Below are positions 46,301 to 53,983 of a stretch of 64,000 bases of DNA, one piece after another (position 1 is the stretch's first letter; each line of letters opens with the position of its first letter). Both the position numbers and the translations under genes were made by a program. The notes below the pieces were generated by a model that was not told where the DNA came from, searched no databases, and saw nothing but the letters and a program-made list of their open reading frames with translations. Source of the stretch: Cytophagales bacterium. GTDB taxonomy: Bacteria; Bacteroidota; Bacteroidia; Cytophagales; Cyclobacteriaceae. The stretch lies in NCBI GenBank assembly GCA_022360015.1, contig JAKSDQ010000191.1, positions 1-64,000 of the forward strand. The letters are read 5' to 3'.

Positions 46301-47731
46301 CTTTTGACAGCTTCCTCTACGGCACTGGGCTTTTTCCCAATGGCCTTTTCCACTTCTGCGGGCGCCGAGGTGCAGCGACCCCTGGCCACGGTGGTTATCG
46401 GTGGTTTGATTACCGCTACCTTTTTGACTTTGGTGGTATTGCCGGTGCTTTACATCATGTTTACGGGGCAGGCTAAGCAAGATGCTCATGGCGGTAAGCC
46501 CGTCAGACTAAATCCCGGAAGGGCTGGTCTGATGATTTTATTGCTTGCCGGGTTTTTCATCAGCCTGCCGGGCAAGGCACAGGTAAACAAAATCGGGTTA
46601 AATGATGCCATTGAAATTGCCTTAAAAAACAATGCCGGTTTTCAGGCATCGAAAATGAGGATCACACAGCAGCAAAAACTGGAAAAAACCGCTTTTGATA
46701 TACCTCAAACTTCCATTTACCACAGTTTTGATGAAAACAACATTGCAGAAAACGGAAGGCCGGTCGATGTTTATGGCGTACAACAGCACATCAGTTTTCC
46801 AACGCTTTATGGGGCGCAAAAAAAACTTCAGCAGCAAAAAACAGCTTTACGTCGCATAGATCACCGGATTAACGAAAGACTGCTCAAAAAACAGGTTTCC
46901 CAGGCATATTATGAGGTTTTATATCAACTTAACCGCCTCGAGGAGCTGACATACCTGGACAGCCTTTACCGCAATTTTGCCAGGGCGGCGCAGCGGCGTC
47001 ATGAAGTGGGGGAAACCAACTATCTCGAAAAAATTACCGCCGATGCCCGGTATCTTGAATTAAACAAACAACAAGAGCAGAGCAGGGCTGATGTTGATTT
47101 CAGCTATCAAAGGTTAAGGGAACTGTTACAAACAGAAGAAACATTTATTGTACCGTTTATCCCCCTTACCAGGATTGAACTGGAAATGCAGCAAGTTCGT
47201 GCGGAATTGGAAGATAATCCCGGCACGCAATTTTATCAGGGGCTTTCCAATCTCGCCGCTGCCAGTATCGAAGTTGAAAAAAACAAAATGTTGCCGGAGC
47301 TCGAAGCCGGGTATTTTTTGGGGGTAGGCAGGGGGGAGAACGCCGAGAATTTAAGCGGGTATCAAATTGGCATTGGAATCCCTATATTGACAGGCGCCCA
47401 ACGCGGCAAACTTCAAGCTGCCAGAATTGAGAAAGAGATCAGCGAAAGGGAATTGGAGAACAACAAGACAGGCCTCATTTCGCAGTATCAACAACTGAAT
47501 GCCTTGATACAAAAACATGAAAAAGCAATTTCCTACCACGAGTCCCAGGGATTGCAAATGGCCGGTGAAATTTTCAGAATGGCGGAGAAAAGCTACCTCA
47601 GTGGAGAAACTGACTACCTGCAGTACATCCAAAGCCTGGAAGGTGCCAGGCAAATTAATCTCGGCTATCTGGAAAGCTTAAATCAATACAATCAGACGGT
47701 ACTGGAGATGCAGTATCTTATCTATCTTTAA
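43358..47731 (+). CDS. Heavy-metal RND pump (CzcA type) fused to a TolC-like outer-membrane protein
   Basis: A 1457-residue protein. Residues ~1-1035 form an RND proton antiporter with the usual 12 spans. The TM4 motif IDFGIIIDGSVIIIEY (~400-415) is of the DFG-x3-DG type, typical of Co/Zn/Cd (HME1-like) rather than Cu/Ag pumps. Residues ~1056-1075 form a signal-like hydrophobic segment (AGLMILLLAGFFISLPGKAQ). Residues ~1080-1457 are a TolC/CzcC-like outer-membrane factor (LNDAIEIALKNNAGFQASK). The fusion joins inner- and outer-membrane components in one chain, a format known in Bacteroidota. The membrane-fusion gene follows at 12 bp. Confidence 0.93.
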   Translation: MIDAIVGFSIRNKLIITLFLLAWIGWGVYSITQIPIGAVPDITNNQVQIITTSRNLSTQDMEQFVTYPVELEMANLPGVIEIRSISKFGLSVVTVVFEDKMGTYLPRQLISEKLKSASEKIPPEFGTPEMGPISTGLGEIYQYVLDVKPGYEGKYSTMDLRTIQDWVVKRQLSGIPGVVEVNTWGGFLKQYEVAVNPEKLKSMNVSISEVFQALEKNNDVMGGGYIEKVSQSYFVRGEGMIKSLEDIQKIVVKNVGGVPILIRDIGEISFGSATRFGAITGNGTGEKVMGQIMMLKDANSSEVIENVKRRVAEVQDLLPEGLVINPFLERTELINKTTYTVVENLVLGALIVIFVVVLLLGNFRSALIVASIIPLSLLFGISMMHLLGISANLMSLGAIDFGIIIDGSVIIIEYIIFKTNQNSATLQALTGDQLRLERDRLTREGTVKMMNPAIFGQVIILIVFIPILSLAGIEGKMFRPMGLSFVFVLIGAMILSLTYVPVLASVVCKPDTGKGLNISGSIMHVLEKAYSLVIQFALKSKRVVLGIAMALLIGSGLIFFSMGGEFVPTLNEGDLVVQPVLKTGTSLGKTVDIMTALEKILLDGFPEVDQVVTRIGAAEVPTDPMSMEQADVIIKLKPKREWRSARSREELADKMKASMSVMPGLDFEFTQPIEMRFNELITGVRSDVAIKIYGEDLDKLQELGDRAGELVHDVRGAADVTVEKTVGLPQMVVRYNRDKIAQHGLSIKALNRIVSMAFAGETAGIMIEGEKRFDLVVRFEEAFRNDISNLQNLYVDLPNGRQIPLREVASVEYSTGPAKISRDDTKRRIVIGINVRNRDVESLVEEAQNILSSQLPLPEGYYITYGGQFENLQNAKARLSIAAPVALILIFVMLYFTFHSYRQALIVYTAIPLAAIGGVTLLWVRGLPFSISAGVGFIALFGIVVLNGIVLMGFFNELKDKGVKDIYDRVIQGTRQRLRPVLLTASSTALGFFPMAFSTSAGAEVQRPLATVVIGGLITATFLTLVVLPVLYIMFTGQAKQDAHGGKPVRLNPGRAGLMILLLAGFFISLPGKAQVNKIGLNDAIEIALKNNAGFQASKMRITQQQKLEKTAFDIPQTSIYHSFDENNIAENGRPVDVYGVQQHISFPTLYGAQKKLQQQKTALRRIDHRINERLLKKQVSQAYYEVLYQLNRLEELTYLDSLYRNFARAAQRRHEVGETNYLEKITADARYLELNKQQEQSRADVDFSYQRLRELLQTEETFIVPFIPLTRIELEMQQVRAELEDNPGTQFYQGLSNLAAASIEVEKNKMLPELEAGYFLGVGRGENAENLSGYQIGIGIPILTGAQRGKLQAARIEKEISERELENNKTGLISQYQQLNALIQKHEKAISYHESQGLQMAGEIFRMAEKSYLSGETDYLQYIQSLEGARQINLGYLESLNQYNQTVLEMQYLIYL

Positions 47732-47743
47732 AGTGAAAAATAT

Positions 47744-48913
47744 ATGAAAAGCCAAACTAATAAAATACTCCTGTTGATTGTTGTACCGGCCATCACCTAT
47801 GGCTGTGGGCAAGAAGGGCACGTTGCTGAAAATGCCTCCCGGCATACTGAGACAGAAAACAGCATTGTTATGTTAAGTGAGGACCAGGCCACCGCCGCGG
47901 GAATAACTTTGGGGGCCATAGCGTCGAGGGAAATATTCGAAAAAATAAAGGCTAACGGTTATTTTGATGCCCCCCCTCAAAACAAAGCACAGGTAAGCAC
48001 AATTGCTGCGGGCTATGTTAAAAAAACCACCCTGTTGATCGGTGATGTAGTGAAAAAAGGCCAGGTGATTGCGACCCTGGAAAATCCCGAATACGTCAGG
48101 TTACAACAGAACTTTATGGAGATAAACGGGCAACTGGATTACCTGAAATCCGAATATGAGCGAAAAAAGATCCTGCAGGAGGAGAACATCGCTTCAAAGA
48201 AAAACCTGCTGAAGGCTGAAGCAGATTACAAGTCCACCCTGGCCAGACACACCGGGTTGAAGAAAGCGCTGCAAATGATGGGATTTAACGTAGACAATGT
48301 ACTGACTGGGAAATATACTGCTACTTTGGCTATCCGTGCACCGATTGACGGTACGGTTACTGCTGTCAATTTGGTCATTGGCAAATACGTACGTCCGGAG
48401 GAGATACTGCTGGAGATTATCGATACCGACCACCTGCACATTGAATTGAATATTTTCGAAAAAGACATACTCAGGATAAAAGAAGGCCAGGTTATTCATC
48501 TGAGAATCCCAAGCCTCGATCATGAGATCCATGAAGGTGAAATCTATTTGGTCGGTAAGGCCTTTGATCAAGAAAAACGAACTGTAAATGTACATGGGCA
48601 CCTGAAGGATGAAGAAAATACATTCATCCCCGGTACTTACGTCGAGGCGGATATTTTGGTTGAAAGCCATGTCATCGAAGCCTTACCCCGGGCTGCGGTG
48701 GCCTCACTAGCGGGAAAGGAATACATCTTTGTGGAAATTGGCAGGAAGGGAGAGAACAGGCAATACCAAAGGGTGGAAGTTGAAACAGGGCGGAGAAGCG
48801 AAGACTGGGTTGAAGTAAAGCTTGCTGATCAAAGGAAGCCCGGTGGTGGTGTCGTGGTCGGTGGTGTTTACTTTTTGTCTTCTGCTTTGGAGGAAAAAAT
48901 CCACGATCATTAG
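47744..48913 (+). CDS. RND efflux periplasmic adaptor (CzcB/CusB type)
   Basis: A 389-residue membrane-fusion protein. It is a lipoprotein with lipobox AITYGC (Cys21). It shows a barrel-sandwich lipoyl-like half motif AGYVKKTTLLIGDVVKKGQV, then a helical hairpin (LQQNFMEINGQLDYLKSEYE) and the second half AIRAPIDGTVTAVNLVIGKY. A beta-barrel domain follows with GEIYLVGKAFDQEKRTVNVH. It links the RND and TolC parts of the fusion encoded just upstream. No His-rich or CusF-like metal-binding tail is present. Confidence 0.93.
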   Translation: MKSQTNKILLLIVVPAITYGCGQEGHVAENASRHTETENSIVMLSEDQATAAGITLGAIASREIFEKIKANGYFDAPPQNKAQVSTIAAGYVKKTTLLIGDVVKKGQVIATLENPEYVRLQQNFMEINGQLDYLKSEYERKKILQEENIASKKNLLKAEADYKSTLARHTGLKKALQMMGFNVDNVLTGKYTATLAIRAPIDGTVTAVNLVIGKYVRPEEILLEIIDTDHLHIELNIFEKDILRIKEGQVIHLRIPSLDHEIHEGEIYLVGKAFDQEKRTVNVHGHLKDEENTFIPGTYVEADILVESHVIEALPRAAVASLAGKEYIFVEIGRKGENRQYQRVEVETGRRSEDWVEVKLADQRKPGGGVVVGGVYFLSSALEEKIHDH

Positions 48914-48985
48914 TTTTTCTCCTATATCGCTAAAATACCATCATAATCCGTGAAATATTCAGTAGATCCACCGCATCCCGCACAT

Positions 48986-48993
48986 TAATTTTG
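48986..48993 (+). promoter_or_regulatory. Candidate -7 box (TAATTTTG) of the fuconate operon
   Basis: TAATTTTG lies 18 nt before ATG 49011. A -33 TTG is not evident. Confidence 0.4.
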
Positions 48994-49010
48994 GCCTGAA
49001 AGATATAAAA

Positions 49011-50333
49011 ATGCCTGTTACAATTACTGATATTGAAGTAAAGGATATACGCTTTCCCACCAGTCACTCCCTCGATGGGTCGGACTCTATGAATCCTGAC
49101 CCGGATTATTCCGCGGCTTATGTCATACTAAAAACGGATCATCCGGAAGGGATTCAGGGGCACGGGCTAACTTTTACCATCGGCCGTGGCAATCAATTGT
49201 GTGTTGAAGCGGTTCATGCGCTTTCCTACCTTATTAAGGGAAAATCATTGGAGTCTTTTACCGCGGATATGGCCGGATTCTGGAAAATGATCACCGGTGA
49301 CAGCCAGCTCCGGTGGTTGGGGCCTGAGAAGGGTGTGATTCATCTGGCCACCGCGGCGTTGGTCAATGCTGTCTGGGATCTTTATGCCAAAGTAGAAGGA
49401 AAACCGCTTTGGAAACTGCTGGCTGACATGAAACCTGAAGCGTTGGTTTCCTGTATTGATTTTACCTATATCACCGACGTTATCACGCCCCGGGAAGCTG
49501 TCGACATACTGCGTCGTCAAATGCCGGGCAAGGAGAAGCGGGTGGCCGAATTATTACAACACGGATATCCGGCCTACACGACCTCGGCAGGCTGGCTTGG
49601 GTATTCGGATGAAAAGATCAGGACGTTGTGCAGGGAGGCACTGAAGGATGGATGGCAATACCTGAAAATGAAGGTGGGCGCCAACATCGATGATGACATT
49701 AAAAGAGCGGGGATCATCCGTGAAGAGATCGGCCATGAATTAACACTCATGATGGATGCCAATCAAAGATGGGAGGTAGAGGAAGCTATTGAAAATATGG
49801 AAAAACTATCGGTGTTTAATCCATGGTGGATCGAAGAGCCGACAAGTCCCGACGATATTCTGGGCCATGCTGCCATTGCGAAAGCCATCGCGCCGATAAA
49901 GGTCGCTACCGGTGAACATTGTCAAAACAGGGTCATATTCAAACAACTTTTGCAGGCTGGCGCCATCGATGTATGCCAGATCGATAGCTGCCGGGTGGGG
50001 GGTGTTAATGAAATCCTGGCTATCTTGCTGATGGCAGCTAAATTCGATATTCCCGTTTGCCCTCATGCCGGTGGGGTTGGTTTATGTGAGTATGTACAAC
50101 ATCTGTCTATGTTTGATTACATCGCCGTCAGTGGCAGCCTCGAAAACCGGCTCATAGAATATGTCGATCACCTGCACGAGCACTTCCTCGACCCTGTCCG
50201 CATAAAAAACGGCAGATATATGCCTCCTGAGTTGCCGGGTTATAGTATCACCATGAAGCCTGCATCTCTAAATGAGTACAGTTTTCCTTTGGGAAAAGTC
50301 TGGAAAAGTGATAACTTTTCGCCGGTTGAATAA
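49011..50333 (+). CDS. L-fuconate dehydratase (enolase superfamily)
   Basis: A 440-residue enzyme that dehydrates L-fuconate to 2-keto-3-deoxy-L-fuconate. Mandelate-racemase-type features are the catalytic Lys in YLKMKVGANID, metal ligands in MMDANQRWEV, WWIEEPTSPDD and TGEHCQNR, and the His-containing VCPHAGGVGLCEYVQHL. Length and the PTSHSLDGSDSMNPDPDYSA N-terminal region fit L-fuconate dehydratases, which have about 440 residues. It is the first gene of a three-gene operon with an SDR and a FAH-family hydrolase, all supporting the non-phosphorylated fucose route. Confidence 0.93.
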   Translation: MPVTITDIEVKDIRFPTSHSLDGSDSMNPDPDYSAAYVILKTDHPEGIQGHGLTFTIGRGNQLCVEAVHALSYLIKGKSLESFTADMAGFWKMITGDSQLRWLGPEKGVIHLATAALVNAVWDLYAKVEGKPLWKLLADMKPEALVSCIDFTYITDVITPREAVDILRRQMPGKEKRVAELLQHGYPAYTTSAGWLGYSDEKIRTLCREALKDGWQYLKMKVGANIDDDIKRAGIIREEIGHELTLMMDANQRWEVEEAIENMEKLSVFNPWWIEEPTSPDDILGHAAIAKAIAPIKVATGEHCQNRVIFKQLLQAGAIDVCQIDSCRVGGVNEILAILLMAAKFDIPVCPHAGGVGLCEYVQHLSMFDYIAVSGSLENRLIEYVDHLHEHFLDPVRIKNGRYMPPELPGYSITMKPASLNEYSFPLGKVWKSDNFSPVE

Positions 50334-50347
50334 CCCATAAAAACAAT

Positions 50348-51127
50348 ATGACTACCTATAATCTGAGCAATAAAGTGGCCGTCGTAACCGGAGGTGCCAG
50401 CGGGATCGGAAAAGCCATCTCGCTGAATTTTGCTGAAAATGGCGCCCATGTATTTATACTGGAGCTCGACGAAAAAAACGGCCACGAAACTGTTTCTGAA
50501 ATTCAGGAAAAAGGAGGTAAATCATCGGTTTTTGCCTGCAACGTAGCCAACCATCGGGAAGTAATCGGTGTAGTTGATAAAATCGCCCGGCAACATCATA
50601 TCGATATTCTGGTGAATAATGCCGGAATTGCCCACGTGGGCAATATCGAAAATACCAGCGAGGAAGATATAGATAGATTGTATCAGGTAAATATCAAGGG
50701 CGTTTATAACTGTATATTTGCCTGCATTCCGCATATGAAAAAACAAGGTGGAGGTGTAATACTTAACATGGCTTCTATTGCTTCCACATTGGGAATTTCA
50801 GATCGGTTTGCCTATTCAATGTCTAAGGGGGCTGTCCTGACCATGACCTACTCAGTGGCAAAAGACTACATCGGCGACAATATCCGTTGCAATTGTATTT
50901 CACCTGCCCGCGTTCATACCCCGTTTGTGGACGGATTTATCGCTAAAAACTATCCGGGAAAGGAAGAAGAGATGTTTGATAAATTGTCGAAAACCCAGCC
51001 TATAGGCAGAATGGGTACGCCTGAAGAAATTGCCGCGCTGGCTTTGTTCCTTTGCTCGGATCAGGCAGGTTTTATTACAGGAACCGACTATCCGATCGAC
51101 GGTGGTTTTATTAAGTTAAATAGTTAA
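50348..51127 (+). CDS. SDR dehydrogenase, probably 2-keto-3-deoxy-L-fuconate dehydrogenase
   Basis: A 259-residue short-chain dehydrogenase. Cofactor motif: VVTGGASGIGKAIS. Also present are DILVNNAGIAHVG and the catalytic Ser...Tyr-x3-Lys in NMASIASTLG...YSMSKGAV. The C-terminal motif is ITGTDYPIDGGF. In this setting it most likely oxidises the 4-hydroxyl of 2-keto-3-deoxy-L-fuconate to the diketo acid; L-fucose dehydrogenase is the alternative. It lies 14 bp after the dehydratase and 10 bp before the hydrolase. Confidence 0.88.
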   Translation: MTTYNLSNKVAVVTGGASGIGKAISLNFAENGAHVFILELDEKNGHETVSEIQEKGGKSSVFACNVANHREVIGVVDKIARQHHIDILVNNAGIAHVGNIENTSEEDIDRLYQVNIKGVYNCIFACIPHMKKQGGGVILNMASIASTLGISDRFAYSMSKGAVLTMTYSVAKDYIGDNIRCNCISPARVHTPFVDGFIAKNYPGKEEEMFDKLSKTQPIGRMGTPEEIAALALFLCSDQAGFITGTDYPIDGGFIKLNS

Positions 51128-51137
51128 ATAATCGTTC

Positions 51138-51998
51138 ATGAAATTAGTAAGATTTGGATCACCTGGTCAGGAAAAACCGGGATTGCAACTGGAAGACGGC
51201 ACATTGGTAGATGTTAGCCACTTTGTTCAGGATTACGATCAGTCATTTTTCGAATCCGTTGGCATAGAAAAATTGCCATCCTGGTATGATCAAAATAAAG
51301 AAAACTGTCCTGTGGTAGAATCAGGCAGCAGATTAGGCCCTCCTTTGAAAAACCCCTCCAAGATAATATGCGTTGGTTTGAATTACGCGAAACATGCTGA
51401 AGAAAGTGGTATGGAAGTTCCCAAAGAACCGGTACTGTTTTTTAAGGCTACGTCTTCGATAACAGGACCTAACGACGACATCATCATTCCAAAAGATAGT
51501 GAAAAAACAGATTGGGAGGTAGAGCTTGCCGTAGTGATTGGCAAACGGGCCTCTTATGTAGAAGAATCCGAAGCCATGGATTATGTTGCCGGCTATTTGC
51601 TGCACAATGATGTCAGCGAAAGGGCCTTTCAGCTTGAAATGGGTGGCCAGTGGGTGAAAGGGAAAAGTGCCGATACCTTTGCTCCGATGGGGCCTGTGCT
51701 GGTCAGCAAAGATGAGATTAATGATCCGCACGATCTGGACTTATGGCTCAAAGTCAATGACCGGATGCTGCAATCCAGCAATACCTCCGACCTGATTTTC
51801 AATATTCCCCGGCTTATAAGCTACATCAGCCGTTTTATGACCCTGGTGCCGGGAGACATTATTTCAACGGGTACCCCATCCGGTGTGGGTCTTGGTTTGG
51901 ATCCCCCCAGGTATCTGAAACCCGGCGATGTGGTAGAATTAGGGATCGACCTGCTAGGCACTGCCAGGCAGCATGTCCGGGGTTTTGATGGTGCATAG
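51138..51998 (+). CDS. Fumarylacetoacetate hydrolase family protein (diketo-deoxyfuconate hydrolase)
   Basis: A 286-residue enzyme. The short N-terminal domain is followed by a FAH fold with ICVGLNYAKHAEESG and metal ligands in DWEVELAVVIGKRA. Further motifs are YLLHNDVSERAFQ and the oxyanion region VPGDIISTGTPSGVGLG. In the fucose route such enzymes split 2,4-diketo-3-deoxy-L-fuconate to pyruvate and L-lactate; the assignment is from operon context. It is the last gene of the operon and is followed by palindromic repeat R4. Confidence 0.9.
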   Translation: MKLVRFGSPGQEKPGLQLEDGTLVDVSHFVQDYDQSFFESVGIEKLPSWYDQNKENCPVVESGSRLGPPLKNPSKIICVGLNYAKHAEESGMEVPKEPVLFFKATSSITGPNDDIIIPKDSEKTDWEVELAVVIGKRASYVEESEAMDYVAGYLLHNDVSERAFQLEMGGQWVKGKSADTFAPMGPVLVSKDEINDPHDLDLWLKVNDRMLQSSNTSDLIFNIPRLISYISRFMTLVPGDIISTGTPSGVGLGLDPPRYLKPGDVVELGIDLLGTARQHVRGFDGA

Positions 51999-52017
51999 GT
52001 CCTTATGTGGACTTGAT

Positions 52018-52100
52018 CGCCCTGGCGTCTCAGGGCTATTTCACAACGTTTTGGACAAAACTCTTTGTGTCTCTTTGTGTCTTCGTGCCTCCGTGGTGGT
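52018..52100. repeat. Palindromic intergenic repeat, copy R4 (half)
   Basis: Only the left-type half is clear: CGCCCTGGCGTCT, TTTCACAACGTTTTGG and CTTTGTGTCTCTTTGTGTCT, followed by TCGTGCCTCCGTGGTGG. The return arm is missing, replaced by unrelated sequence from about 52101. It lies between the convergent hydrolase and AraC genes. Confidence 0.7.
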
Positions 52101-52243
52101 TTTTGCAATCGGCGTAAGCCTGTCATACCACGGGAAGCGCCAGCGCCGCAAGGAGCATCATCGTCCGTCCGGCCAACAAACCGCACCCTTCTATCAATGA
52201 TGGGGTAGACCGGACTTTTCCGGGTGATCTGGGGACGAAAGGC

Positions 52244-53140
52244 TTATCTATTGGGGGAAACAGGGGTTGTAAATGCCTGGTGATGAGAAGTCAGGTAATC
52301 CTTCGGTGTTTTTCTGGTGATCAGTTTGAACTGGCGGTTGAAGTTTGAAAGATTCCTGTAGCCGCATTCAAAAGCAATCTCGGAAATGTTCTTATCGCCC
52401 TGGTCCATTAATAATTTACAGGCATAACCGATACGTACCTCATTCAAAAACTGGACAAACGTCTTGTTAGTAGTTTGTTTAAAGTACCTGCTGAAAGCCG
52501 ATGGATTCATATGGACAAGATCGGCTGTGCGGTTAAGATTTATTTCCTCTTTGAAGTTATTGAGTATATATTCATACACTTTATCCAGTTTTGTATTGGA
52601 GTTCTTGGCGTAGGCATTGATAAATGAATGGCTTGAAAGAAATACCTTTCCGGACGCATCTGCGATTAACCGCAGAATCTGCAACAGGGAAATCACTTTA
52701 CTTAATTCATTTTCAAAAAAGAGCCCCTCTATCATGCTGATAATCTTCCTTTTATTGGTTCCTTCCAGTCGTATACCGGTTTTTGCCTCTTCCATTACCT
52801 TGTGAATTTTATGCATTTCGGGAATGGTAAAAAACTTATCACCGAAACAATGTGGGTGAAAATGGATAACCATTGCTTCGGCTGTCAGATCCTTTCTTTC
52901 AAAATACGCTTTATCATTCAGCCAAAGGTGCGGAAGACAAGAACCGATGAATACCAGGTCACCGGCAGAAAACTGCTCGATGCAGTCTCCTATGAATATG
53001 GTGCCGGTACTTTTTTTAATATAAACCAATTCCAGCTCTTGATGGTAATGCCATACGTTGAGAAACCGTGGCAGGCGGTGGTGGCTTACCGTGAAGCTTT
53101 CATGTGACAGAGAGGTACGGATGAGTTCTTTAGGATTCAT
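52244..53140 (-). CDS. AraC-family transcriptional regulator
   Basis: A 298-residue regulator. The N-terminal cupin-like ligand domain (~1-160) contains WHYHQELELVYIKKSTGTIF and FSAGDLVFIGSCLPHLW. The C-terminal double helix-turn-helix (~190-290) contains LNRTADLVHMNPSAFSRYFK and FNRQFKLITRKTPKDYL. ATG 53140 is used; the frame opens two codons earlier at a GTG. It faces the fuconate operon across repeat R4 and is the only regulator nearby, so it may control that operon in response to a sugar. Confidence 0.92.
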   Translation of the reverse strand: MNPKELIRTSLSHESFTVSHHRLPRFLNVWHYHQELELVYIKKSTGTIFIGDCIEQFSAGDLVFIGSCLPHLWLNDKAYFERKDLTAEAMVIHFHPHCFGDKFFTIPEMHKIHKVMEEAKTGIRLEGTNKRKIISMIEGLFFENELSKVISLLQILRLIADASGKVFLSSHSFINAYAKNSNTKLDKVYEYILNNFKEEINLNRTADLVHMNPSAFSRYFKQTTNKTFVQFLNEVRIGYACKLLMDQGDKNISEIAFECGYRNLSNFNRQFKLITRKTPKDYLTSHHQAFTTPVSPNR

Positions 53141-53406
53141 TCTCACAAAAATAAATAATATTTTGCATTTTTTTTGTTTAAATCATTAAGGATGGCAAAA
53201 ATTTTATTGAACTGAGAAGGTTTCAGAAAATGACATCCGACTGATTAATCTTACATAAGCAATCTAAACAATCGTTTCATCCTTGATCCACCTATTCAAG
53301 TTGGCTAGCTTTGGGGCATTTAACAGTCTGATAGCTGGTACAAGGCTTTCGGCGTACCCAGCGATGACTTTTTTTACTACATAACTTAACCTAACTATTT
53401 TAGCAT

Positions 53407-53910
53407 ATGAAATTAGATAACTTCAACTGGAAAATTTTTGTTTTTGTGAGCATCTTTGCTATAACCAGTGCGTGCAGCTCTGATGATGATTCACCGCCAC
53501 CTAATACACTTACTATGGACGGTGAAGCCTTTGCGGTTACCACTGCCAATATATTGGGTGTTTCACTAGACGGGGAAGGACATGTTGCGATCACGCTGGT
53601 GAGTACTGACCTCTCAAATACCCAAACCCTCACAATTGACTTTGACTACGTTGTCGGAGAGTCCATCGAGGGAGATTATGCATATCCCAAATCCGGTGAT
53701 CTTAGATTGCTCGATAACTGGCTGACCAATTACGTCGAGTTCCAAGGAACTTCCAGCACTGCCGGGTCAAATCTGGAAGAAGGAGAATTGACTGTCATTG
53801 ATAACGGTGATAATAATTACACGATCACTATGGACCTGACCATGGTTGACGGAAAAGTATTTTCCGGAAGCTACACCGGTGATTTTCAAGTCACCTTCAA
53901 TAACGGATGA
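53407..53910 (+). CDS. Small lipoprotein, hypothetical
   Basis: A 167-residue lipoprotein. The signal peptide ends ITSAC with Cys23, followed by SSDDDSPPP, an acidic run typical of surface-exported lipoproteins in Bacteroidota. The rest is predicted beta-rich (TLTMDGEAFAVTTANILGVS and IDFDYVVGESIEGDYAY) and ends in repeated strands. It resembles small Bacteroidota surface lipoproteins of no known function. It is isolated and convergent with the glycoside hydrolase gene. Confidence 0.75.
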   Translation: MKLDNFNWKIFVFVSIFAITSACSSDDDSPPPNTLTMDGEAFAVTTANILGVSLDGEGHVAITLVSTDLSNTQTLTIDFDYVVGESIEGDYAYPKSGDLRLLDNWLTNYVEFQGTSSTAGSNLEEGELTVIDNGDNNYTITMDLTMVDGKVFSGSYTGDFQVTFNNG

Positions 53911-53916
53911 TTTTTT

Positions 53917-53983
53917 AATTGACAATTTACAGTTGACAATTGACAATTAGTAAATATTAGTTGTAAATTGTTAACTGTCAATT
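53917..53983. terminator. Bidirectional terminator-like inverted repeat, copy 2
   Basis: AATTGACAATTTACAGTTGA on the left faces TTGTAAATTGTTAACTGTCA on the right (ending ATT), an imperfect inverted repeat of the same sequence type as 37288-37347. It fills the 60 bp between the convergent lipoprotein and glycoside hydrolase genes. The hydrolase stop (53971-53973) lies inside the right arm. Confidence 0.6.

Noticed and set aside
53146-53153. TATTTTTG on the minus strand as the AraC promoter
   Set aside because: It lies only about 6 nt before the start codon, too close to be a -7 box for a leadered transcript.
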